A stretch of 18,624 nt of DNA, taken from contig JAEERN010000014.1 in the NCBI GenBank assembly GCA_016285815.1, forward strand, positions 1 through 18,624, read 5' to 3'. Made by a program: the position numbers and the translations under genes. The notes below the pieces were generated by a model that did no database searches, was not told the DNA's origin, and saw nothing but the letters and a program-made list of their open reading frames with translations. The DNA comes from Clostridiales bacterium (GTDB taxonomy: Bacteria; Bacillota; Clostridia; Oscillospirales; QAMX01). Shown here in pieces: positions 12,967 through 18,624 of the stretch. Within the stretch, counting starts at the first letter, position 1, and every line of letters begins with the position of its first letter.

Positions 12967-15447
12967 TTATTTCGCCGCGGCGCTCACAGCGGCGTTGTGG
13001 CTGGACAGGTACTTCGAGTACTGCGCCGTCACGTAATAGCGGTAGGTCTTCCCGCTCACCACGGTCTTGTCCACATAGCTCAGCGTCCGGCTGGTGCCGA
13101 TCCTCTCGAAGCTGCCGCCCGGCGAGGCACGCCAGATATTGTACAGCGTCGCCCCCGGCACGGTCTTCCACGTCAGCTTGATGCCCGAGGCGTAGGCCTT
13201 GGCGGTCGTCTCCGGCGCAGACAGATACACGGTCTTCGCCTCCGCGCCCAGAGCGCTGTAAAAGTCCGAATACCGCGCCTTGACCGCGTACCGATAGGTC
13301 TTGCCGGACTCGGCGGTCTTGTCCACATAGCTCTCCGTCCGGGACGAGCCGATCTTCTGGAACGCGCCGCTCCCCTCGGCCCGCCAGACGTAGTAGAGGC
13401 TCGCGCCGGTCACCTTGCCCCAGGTCAGCTTCGCGCCGGCCACACCGTTGACGATCGCCGGCGCCGCCGGGGCGGTCAGCCACCGGGCCGAGACCGCCGC
13501 CGAGCCGTCGCTGCAGGCGGCGCCGTTCCGGGCCGCGACCCGATAGCTGTACGTCCGGCCGGCCTCGGGCGTCCCGTCGGTATAGGTGACGCCTGTGACG
13601 ATGTCGAACACCTCCCAGTCGCCGCCGGGGGCCTTGCGGCTGATGGCGTAGACCGCCGCCAGCGGCACCTTCTTCCAGCTCAGCTTGAACGCGCCGCTGC
13701 CCGGCGAGGCCTTGAGGGTCACCACGGGCCGCTCCAGCTTGCCCCAGTGCACGGCCGCGCCGCACCCGTCGTTCCACTTTTCGTCCCACCCGGCGGGCCG
13801 GGAGGCGGCCAGACACCAGATGTCCGTCAGCTCCGGACAGACCTCGAAGACGTTATGGCCCACGGTCGCCGCGTCGGGGATCGTCGCCGATCTCAGCGAG
13901 TAGCAGAAGCGGAACGCCCAATAGCCGAGATCCTTCAGAGACGCCGGAAGCGCGACGGTCTGCAGCGCGCTGCAGCCGTAGAACGCGCTGTAGCCGATGG
14001 TCTCCACGCCGTCGGGAAGGGCCACCGAGGCCAGGCTGGTCATGTCCGAGAAGGCCTCGCCGCCGATCTGATTCAGACTCGACGGAAGCGACAGGGTCTT
14101 GACCCCGGAACAGTCGCGGAAGGCGTGCTCGCCGACGGCGGTCACGCCGGACGGGACGGTGACCTTGGTGAAGGTCTTGCAGCGGTAGAACGCCCAGTCC
14201 CCGATGGTCTTCACGTTGGCCGGCAGCGTCGTGTTTTTCAGGGCCGTGCAGCCGTAGAAGAGCTCGCCCGCGATCTCCGTCAGTCCGGACGGCAGCGTCA
14301 CGGTCCTCAGCGAGGTGCAGTCGCGGAACGCCCGCACTCCGACGGAGGCGACGCTCTCCGGGATCGCCGCGGCCGTCAGCGCGGCGCAGTTCTGGAACGC
14401 GCCGTCGCCGATCTCGGTCAGCCCGTCGGGGAACTGCACCGAGGACAGGGCCGCGCAGTTCTGGAAGCACCGGCCGCCGAGCTTGGTAAGCCCGGCGGGC
14501 AGCCGCATAGCCGGCAGCGCGGCGCAGTTCTGGAACGCGCACTCCTTCATCTCGGTCAGGCTGTCCGGCAGCAGCAGGACCTCCAGCTTTTCACAGAAGG
14601 CGAACGCGCCGTTGCCGATGGTCTTCACCCCGGCGGGAAGCGAGGCCTGCGTCAGTTCGCCGCAGTACGCGAAGGCCCAGTTGCCGACGGCCTGCAGCTT
14701 TTCCTGCACGCCGGGCTCGACGGTGACCCTGGTCAGGCCCGTGCATTTGTAAAAGGCGTTGTCGCCCAGCGCGGACACGCTGGACGGGATCGTCACCTGC
14801 GTGAGCCCCGCGCACTCCTGAAAGGCGCCGTAGCCGATGGAGGTCAGCCCATAGGGGAAGGAGATGCTCTTCAGCGCGGCGCAGCCCTGAAAGGCCGACC
14901 CGCCGATGCTCTTGACCCCCGACGGGAGCGAGATCGACGCCAGCCGCGAGCAGTCCTGGAACAGGCTCGGCGCGATGCCGGTCAGGCCGGACGGAAGGGC
15001 GATCGAGGTCAGCGCGGTGCAGCCCTGGAACGCGCGCGCCTCAATGGAGGTCACGCCGGACGGGATCGAGACGGTCTTCAGCCCGGTGCAGCGCAAAAAC
15101 GCGCCGTTCCCGATGGTCTTCACCGAGGACGGGATCGTCACCGACGTGAGACCCGTGTTGTCCCGGAACGCCTCGTAGTTCAGCGCAGTGACCGTATAGC
15201 CGTTCAGCGAGGACGGGATCGTCAGCGAGCCGGAAACGGGGTTCCCGGTGGAGGCCGACACGGCCTTGGTGATCTGGGCCTCTTTGGTCGTGCTGTCGTA
15301 ATAGTACGAATAGGTGACGCCGTTCACCGTCGCCGTGCCTGCGGCGAAGACGTCTCCGGACAGCGCCGGCAAAAGCGCCAGCAGGACCAGCGCGGCCAGC
15401 AGCAGAGCCGCCGCGCTCCCCCATGCTCTGGTTTTGATCGTCGACAC
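12967..15447 (-). CDS. Secreted BspA-like leucine-rich-repeat protein with three fibronectin-III-like modules
   Basis: The 826-aa product has a signal peptide (basic STIKTRAW, a hydrophobic AAALLLAALVLLALLPAL core, then SGDVFAAG as likely cleavage region). About 20 repeats of 23 residues follow, with the LRR_5/BspA pattern (for example TSVTIPSSVKTIGNGAF, then LRCTGL), spanning about residues 75-540. After a short linker come three FN3-like modules, the last two with near-identical SGKTYRY and SYVDKT segments. No LPXTG, S-layer or choline-binding anchor is seen, so it may be released or loosely bound. BspA-like proteins often mediate adhesion or binding of host or dietary ligands; the role here is inference. 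The GTG at 15447 has AGAGG 7 nt upstream; the TTG at 15489 falls at the predicted transcription start and is rejected. Confidence 0.92.
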   Translation of the reverse strand: MSTIKTRAWGSAAALLLAALVLLALLPALSGDVFAAGTATVNGVTYSYYYDSTTKEAQITKAVSASTGNPVSGSLTIPSSLNGYTVTALNYEAFRDNTGLTSVTIPSSVKTIGNGAFLRCTGLKTVSIPSGVTSIEARAFQGCTALTSIALPSGLTGIAPSLFQDCSRLASISLPSGVKSIGGSAFQGCAALKSISFPYGLTSIGYGAFQECAGLTQVTIPSSVSALGDNAFYKCTGLTRVTVEPGVQEKLQAVGNWAFAYCGELTQASLPAGVKTIGNGAFAFCEKLEVLLLPDSLTEMKECAFQNCAALPAMRLPAGLTKLGGRCFQNCAALSSVQFPDGLTEIGDGAFQNCAALTAAAIPESVASVGVRAFRDCTSLRTVTLPSGLTEIAGELFYGCTALKNTTLPANVKTIGDWAFYRCKTFTKVTVPSGVTAVGEHAFRDCSGVKTLSLPSSLNQIGGEAFSDMTSLASVALPDGVETIGYSAFYGCSALQTVALPASLKDLGYWAFRFCYSLRSATIPDAATVGHNVFEVCPELTDIWCLAASRPAGWDEKWNDGCGAAVHWGKLERPVVTLKASPGSGAFKLSWKKVPLAAVYAISRKAPGGDWEVFDIVTGVTYTDGTPEAGRTYSYRVAARNGAACSDGSAAVSARWLTAPAAPAIVNGVAGAKLTWGKVTGASLYYVWRAEGSGAFQKIGSSRTESYVDKTAESGKTYRYAVKARYSDFYSALGAEAKTVYLSAPETTAKAYASGIKLTWKTVPGATLYNIWRASPGGSFERIGTSRTLSYVDKTVVSGKTYRYYVTAQYSKYLSSHNAAVSAAAK
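14384..14540 (-). repeat. Near-identical 69-bp units inside the leucine-rich-repeat array
   Basis: The segment gcgcagttctggaa recurs at 14384, 14453 and 14522, exactly 69 bp (23 codons) apart, encoding FQNCAAL in three consecutive repeats. Other repeats in the array are more divergent, so these three units look recently duplicated or homogenised. Confidence 0.75.
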
Positions 15448-15454
15448 GGTTTTT

Positions 15455-15459
15455 CCTCT
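15455..15459 (-). promoter_or_regulatory. Ribosome binding site that fixes the GTG start of the LRR gene
   Basis: AGAGG on the minus strand ends 7 nt before GTG at 15447. No site precedes the in-frame TTG at 15489. Confidence 0.65.
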
Positions 15460-15494
15460 TTTCTGCCGCTTGCCGCGGCGTTTTTTCAAATTCC

Positions 15495-15523
15495 ATTATA
15501 GCGGCCCCGGTCCGAAAAAGCAA
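15495..15523 (-). promoter_or_regulatory. Promoter of the leucine-rich-repeat gene
   Basis: TTGCTT (15523-15518), a 17-bp spacer and a perfect TATAAT (15500-15495) on the minus strand. Transcription would start near 15488, giving a leader of about 40 nt to the GTG at 15447. The promoter lies in the 106-bp gap after the YgiQ gene. Confidence 0.82.
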
Positions 15524-15553
15524 GGGGGTCCGCTCCGTACGCCCCGGGAAGGG

Positions 15554-17479
15554 TCAGCCCCGCCTGCCCCGGGAACCCTCTCCGCGTTTGGGTCGGCCCG
15601 GCCTCGGTCTTTTGTCCGTCCGCTTCGCCGGTCCGGTCCGGCCCTCCGCCGGCACCAGACACGTCGGCCCGGAGCCGATCAGATCCTGACGGCCCGCGCG
15701 GATCAGCGCCTCGCGCACCAGCGCGTGGTTCTCCGGCCGCCGGGACTGCAGCAGCGCCCGCTGCCACGCCTTTTCCCGGTCCGTCCGCGGGACGAAGACC
15801 GGCTTCAGCGTCCGCGGGTCCAGCCCCGTGGCGAACATGCAGGTGGAAAACGTCCCCGGCGTGGGGTAAAAATCCTGGACCTGCTCGGGGTTCAGCCGCT
15901 CGCGCCGCAGATACTGCGCCAGCGCGATCGCCGAGGCCAGATCGCTGCCCGGGTGCGAGGACATCAGATACGGCACCAGATACTGCTCTTTGCCGATGCG
16001 CCGGTTCTCCGCCTCGTATTTGGCCTTGAAGGCCTCGAACACGGAAAAGTCCGGCTTGTTCATATACCCCAGCACCTGCGCCGCGCAGTGCTCCGGCGCC
16101 ACCTTGAGCTGACCGCTGACGTGATGGCGCACCAGCGCGCGGAAAAAGCCGTCGTCCGGATCCTGCATCAGATAGTCGAACCGGATCCCGGAGCGGATGA
16201 AGACCTTTTTCACCCCCGGCAGCGCGCGCAGCTTGTCCAACAGCGCCAGATAGGCGCTCTGGTCCGCCTTCAGGTTGGGACAGGGCTTCGGGGCGAGACA
16301 GCTCTTGTCCCGACAGAGGCCGCGGGTCTCCTGTCCGTCGCAGGAGGGGCGGCGGAAGTTGGCCGTGGGCCCGCCCACGTCGTGGAGATAGCCCTTGAAA
16401 TCCGGAAGCGTCGTCAGCAGACGCGCCTCGGCCAGCACCGACTCGTCGCTGCGCGTCCGGATGAAGCGGCCCTGGTGGAAGGCGATGGAACAGAACGAAC
16501 AGTTGCCGAAGCACCCGCGCACGTGGGTGATGGAAAACTTCACCTCGTCCAGCGCGGGCACGCCGCCCGCGGCGGCGTAACGCGGATGCCACGCCCGGCA
16601 GTAGGGAAGCGAATAGACCCAGTCCAGCTCCGGCGTGGTCAGCGGCAGCGCCGGCGGGTTCTGGACCAGCCAGCGGTCCCCGTGGCGCTGGACCACCGCC
16701 CGGACCGAGGTGTGATCGTGCTCGCGGTACTGAAGGCGGCAGGCCTTGGCGTACTCGAAGCGGCCCGCCTCGGTGTCCAGCCGGCACTTTTCCATGGGCG
16801 CGCACTCCACCGCCTCGATCCCGTCGGGGAACGAATCGGCCGCATAGCACGTGCCGCGCACGCCGGTGATCCGCCCGACGGGAACGCCCCGGTCCAGCAG
16901 CGCCGCGATCTCGGTCAGAGACCGCTCGCCCATGCCGTAGGACAGCAGGTCCGCGCCGGACTCGATCAGGATCGACGGGCGCAGGGCGTCGTCCCAATAG
17001 TCGTAGTGGGCAAAGCGCCGCAGAGAGGCCTCGATCCCGCCGATGACGATGGGCAGGTCGCCGAACAGCCGCCGCAGCTCGCGGGTGTAGACGGTGACCG
17101 CCCGGTCCGGCCGCAGCCCGGCCTTTTTCCCCGGCGAATACCAGTCCTCGCTCCGGCGGCGGCGGGCCGCGGTGTAGTGGGCCACCATGGAGTCCACGTT
17201 GCCCGCGCTGACCAGCGCGGCCAGCCGCGGCCGGGGGAAGGGCATCTCCATCCGTCCGCCGGTCATTTTCGGCTGGCACAGCAGACACACGCGATAGCCG
17301 TACGCCTCCAGCACGCGGGACAGGATCGCCGCGCCGAAGGAGGGGTGGTCCACGTAGGCGTCGCCGCAGACGTAGAGGAAATCATAGTCCTCCCACCCCC
17401 GCGCGCGCATCTCCTCGGCGCTGGCGGGCAAAAACTCCGTGCCGAGCGCCGCGTACCGTCCGTTCTGTACCGTTTTCAG
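15554..17479 (-). CDS. YgiQ-family radical SAM protein (UPF0313)
   Basis: The 641-aa product (with a CTG start) belongs to the YgiQ radical SAM family. It has GDAYVDHPSFGAAILSR, SAGNVDSMVAHYTA, GGIEASLRRFAHYDYWDD, and the cluster motif CFGNCSFC (C323, C327, C330 counted from CTG), whose three cysteines ligate the 4Fe-4S cluster. Radical SAM enzymes split S-adenosylmethionine to start radical chemistry; the YgiQ reaction is unknown. A lysine/arginine-rich tail (about the last 30 residues) is of unknown use. Start: CTG at 17479 sits 8 nt after GAGGGGAGG, and the frame then includes the conserved EFLP...EEM N-terminus. TTG at 17431 (625 aa) is the conventional alternative but would begin inside that motif. 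It is cytoplasmic and has its own strong promoter. Confidence 0.9.
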   Translation of the reverse strand: MKTVQNGRYAALGTEFLPASAEEMRARGWEDYDFLYVCGDAYVDHPSFGAAILSRVLEAYGYRVCLLCQPKMTGGRMEMPFPRPRLAALVSAGNVDSMVAHYTAARRRRSEDWYSPGKKAGLRPDRAVTVYTRELRRLFGDLPIVIGGIEASLRRFAHYDYWDDALRPSILIESGADLLSYGMGERSLTEIAALLDRGVPVGRITGVRGTCYAADSFPDGIEAVECAPMEKCRLDTEAGRFEYAKACRLQYREHDHTSVRAVVQRHGDRWLVQNPPALPLTTPELDWVYSLPYCRAWHPRYAAAGGVPALDEVKFSITHVRGCFGNCSFCSIAFHQGRFIRTRSDESVLAEARLLTTLPDFKGYLHDVGGPTANFRRPSCDGQETRGLCRDKSCLAPKPCPNLKADQSAYLALLDKLRALPGVKKVFIRSGIRFDYLMQDPDDGFFRALVRHHVSGQLKVAPEHCAAQVLGYMNKPDFSVFEAFKAKYEAENRRIGKEQYLVPYLMSSHPGSDLASAIALAQYLRRERLNPEQVQDFYPTPGTFSTCMFATGLDPRTLKPVFVPRTDREKAWQRALLQSRRPENHALVREALIRAGRQDLIGSGPTCLVPAEGRTGPAKRTDKRPRPGRPKRGEGSRGRRG

Positions 17480-17487
17480 GCGGACCG

Positions 17488-17496
17488 CCTCCCCTC
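17488..17496 (-). promoter_or_regulatory. Strong ribosome binding site pointing to a CTG start for YgiQ
   Basis: GAGGGGAGG on the minus strand is followed by 8 nt and then CTG (17479). No ATG, GTG or TTG in any frame lies at working distance. The next in-frame TTG is 56 nt away. Confidence 0.65.
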
Positions 17497-17505
17497 TTTT
17501 CTTTT

Positions 17506-17534
17506 ATTATACCGTCCCCGGGCAAAAATTGCAA
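17506..17534 (-). promoter_or_regulatory. Promoter of the YgiQ gene
   Basis: TTGCAA (17534-17529), a 17-bp spacer and a perfect TATAAT (17511-17506) on the minus strand. The start near 17499 leaves a leader of about 20 nt holding the GAGGGGAGG ribosome site, which fits translation starting at 17479. Confidence 0.83.
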
Positions 17535-17594
17535 GTCTGATACAACTTTGCGGCCGGTCCGGCGCATTTCTCCCTTTCCTTTTGGGGCGAAATG

Positions 17595-17603
17595 TGGTAT
17601 AAT
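17595..17603 (+). promoter_or_regulatory. Extended -10 promoter of the DUF6106-like / nnrD operon
   Basis: TGGTATAAT (TATAAT 17598-17603) matches the extended -10 consensus. The -35 region is only TTTCCT-like. The same GTGGTATAAT core occurs at the exporter operon promoter (6408-6417). Confidence 0.72.
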
Positions 17604-17657
17604 GGCGGAGAAGCAAGCGGATCCGGCGCCGCCGGACCCGGGGAGGTGTCTTTCGCC

Positions 17658-18188
17658 GTGGGCGACGTGTTCAACGAGTATCTCGTCAAAAGGAAAAACG
17701 GCCCGAAACAGCTGCTCTATAAAGCCCTGATCGGTCTGGCCGCCATCGCGATCATGGCCGCCGCCATCTACTTCCACCTCGGCGCGTTCATCCTCATCAT
17801 CGTCCTCGCCGTGGGCGTCGGCGTCTTCTTCGCCTATAAGGAATTCGACGTGGAATACGAATACTGTCTCACCAACAACGATCTGGACATCGACAAGATC
17901 GTCGCGCGGGAGCGGCGCCGGAACGTCTTTTCGCTGGACGTCAAGCGCATCGAGCTGCTGGCCCCCATGACCGAAGAGCACGCCGACCGCTGGAAGGCGC
18001 CAACCATCCGCGCGCGGTACGATTTCTCCTCCGGGCGGAAGGGCGCGGTCCCGTGGTTCGCCCTGTTCGACGGCGAGGGGGGGAAGCAGCTTTTGATCTT
18101 CGAGCCGCCCAAAAAGATGCGCGACGGCATCCGCACCTTCGTCCCCCGCGCCGTGATCGAGCCGCGGGACGGGAGCGGATCTCTGTGA
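17658..18188 (+). CDS. DUF6106-like small membrane protein
   Basis: The 176-aa product begins GDVFNEYLVKRK, followed by two closely spaced hydrophobic segments (about residues 20-60: ALIGLAAIAIMAAAIYF and AFILIIVLAVGVGVFFAY). A soluble domain follows with EYCLTNNDLDIDKIVARERR, then FSLDVKRIELLAP. This resembles the DUF6106 family, found in clostridia and without known function. The GTG start at 17658 follows GGGGAGG by 11 nt. A GTG at 17646 lies within that site, and another at 17667 is in frame but starts after the conserved residues. The stop overlaps the nnrD start by 4 nt (GTGA), so the two genes are translationally coupled. The link between them is unexplained. Confidence 0.78.
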   Translation: MGDVFNEYLVKRKNGPKQLLYKALIGLAAIAIMAAAIYFHLGAFILIIVLAVGVGVFFAYKEFDVEYEYCLTNNDLDIDKIVARERRRNVFSLDVKRIELLAPMTEEHADRWKAPTIRARYDFSSGRKGAVPWFALFDGEGGKQLLIFEPPKKMRDGIRTFVPRAVIEPRDGSGSL

Positions 18189-18624
18189 CGCTCTCCGCCG
18201 GGGCGGAGCTGGTCCGCCGGGCGCTGCCGCCCAGAAGGGCAGACTCTCACAAGGGCGATTACGGCTCCGTGCTGCTGGTCTGCGGCAGCCGCGGCCTCAC
18301 CGGCGCCGCATACCTCGCCGCCTCGGCCGCCGTGCGCGGCGGCGCGGGGCTGGTCTCGCTGGCCGTGCCGCAGAGCGTCTACCCCATCCTGGCGGTGAAG
18401 ACCGCCTCGGCCATGGCCTTTCCCGCGCCCGAAAACGATCTCGGCTGTCTGTCCGGGGCGGCTCTGCCCCTGCTGGCGCAAAAGGCGGAAGGCGCGGACG
18501 CGCTGGTCCTGGGCTGCGGTCTCGGCCGCGCGCCGGACACCTTCGAGCTGGTCCGCCGTCTGGCGGAGACCGTCCGGATCCCCGTCGTTCTGGACGCCGA
18601 CGGCATAAACGCCTTTGCCGGGCA
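18185..18624 (+). CDS. nnrD: ADP-dependent NAD(P)H-hydrate dehydratase (C-terminus cut by window edge)
   Basis: This enzyme repairs hydrated NADH or NADPH, removing water at the expense of ADP; the epimerase partner NnrE often works with it. The visible 146 residues contain the family motifs in order: SHKGDYG (21-27), VCGSRGLTGAA (32-42), RGGAGLVSLAVP (51-62), LGCGLGR (109-115) and LDADGINAFAG (136-146). The frame stays open to the end of the window. The GTG at 18185 overlaps the preceding stop (GTGA), and GGGAG lies 9 nt upstream. The N-terminus starts shortly before the KGDYG motif, so no fused epimerase domain precedes it: this is the stand-alone dehydratase form. Confidence 0.93.
   Translation, partial: MTLSAGAELVRRALPPRRADSHKGDYGSVLLVCGSRGLTGAAYLAASAAVRGGAGLVSLAVPQSVYPILAVKTASAMAFPAPENDLGCLSGAALPLLAQKAEGADALVLGCGLGRAPDTFELVRRLAETVRIPVVLDADGINAFAG

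Noticed and set aside
12922..15501. An 859-codon open frame antisense to the leucine-rich-repeat gene
   Set aside because: Its product is arginine/glycine/alanine-rich with repeats that only mirror the 69-bp units of the real gene. It has no family likeness.
15314..17602. A 762-codon open frame antisense to the YgiQ gene
   Set aside because: It is composition-driven; the opposite strand encodes a clear radical SAM protein.
1..18624. CRISPR arrays, tRNA or rRNA genes, insertion sequences, phage genes
   Set aside because: The only regularly spaced repeats are the coding 69-bp LRR units. No transposase, integrase or structured RNA was recognised.

Overview
The window is high-GC bacterial DNA (about two thirds G+C by eye). 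It looks like chromosome from a Gram-positive clostridium of the Oscillospirales/Ruminococcaceae type. The reasons are AT-rich sigma-A promoters (TTGACT/TTGCAA, 17-bp spacers, TATAAT-like -10s) inside GC-rich DNA, strong GGAGG ribosome binding sites, frequent GTG/TTG starts, a DUF6106-like protein typical of clostridia, a SpoVB/MurJ-type flippase, and a small lipoprotein plus a BspA-like leucine-rich-repeat protein. No phage, insertion sequence, CRISPR array, rRNA or tRNA was seen. Genus assignment is inference.

Layout. Positions 1-355 (-) hold the start of a P-loop protein that runs off the left edge. It is divergent from an aspartokinase (570-1931, +) with its own promoter, followed by a PHP-domain phosphoesterase (2023-2718, +). 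A strong bidirectional terminator separates this block from a minus-strand group. Read in transcription order, that group is an EctB-like diaminobutyrate aminotransferase (6286-5033), an ATP-grasp ligase of the sugar-transfer-associated type (5025-4000) and, past a hairpin, a right-handed beta-helix protein (3911-2805).

From a divergent promoter region (6287-6479) starts a three-gene exporter operon on +: a MOP-type flippase, a MATE transporter and a fused ABC-ATPase/FtsX-type permease of 882 aa, ending at a 40-bp perfect palindrome. Then follow minus-strand genes for a small lipoprotein, a secreted protein with about 20 leucine-rich repeats and three fibronectin-III-like modules, and a YgiQ-family radical SAM protein, each with a recognisable promoter. 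Divergent from YgiQ, a DUF6106-like membrane protein overlaps the start of an NAD(P)H-hydrate dehydratase (nnrD) that runs off the right edge.

Most of the window is ordinary housekeeping and envelope content. The most interesting part is 4000-6286: an EctB-like enzyme, which would make 2,4-diaminobutyrate from aspartate semialdehyde, without ectA or ectC in the window but separated by 7 bp from an ATP-grasp ligase. An aspartokinase at the head of the route to aspartate semialdehyde lies about 3 kb away. A small pathway that ligates diaminobutyrate to an unknown acceptor is a reasonable but unproven idea. A second notable point is the YgiQ gene, where both the Shine-Dalgarno site and a conserved N-terminal motif point to a rare CTG start.
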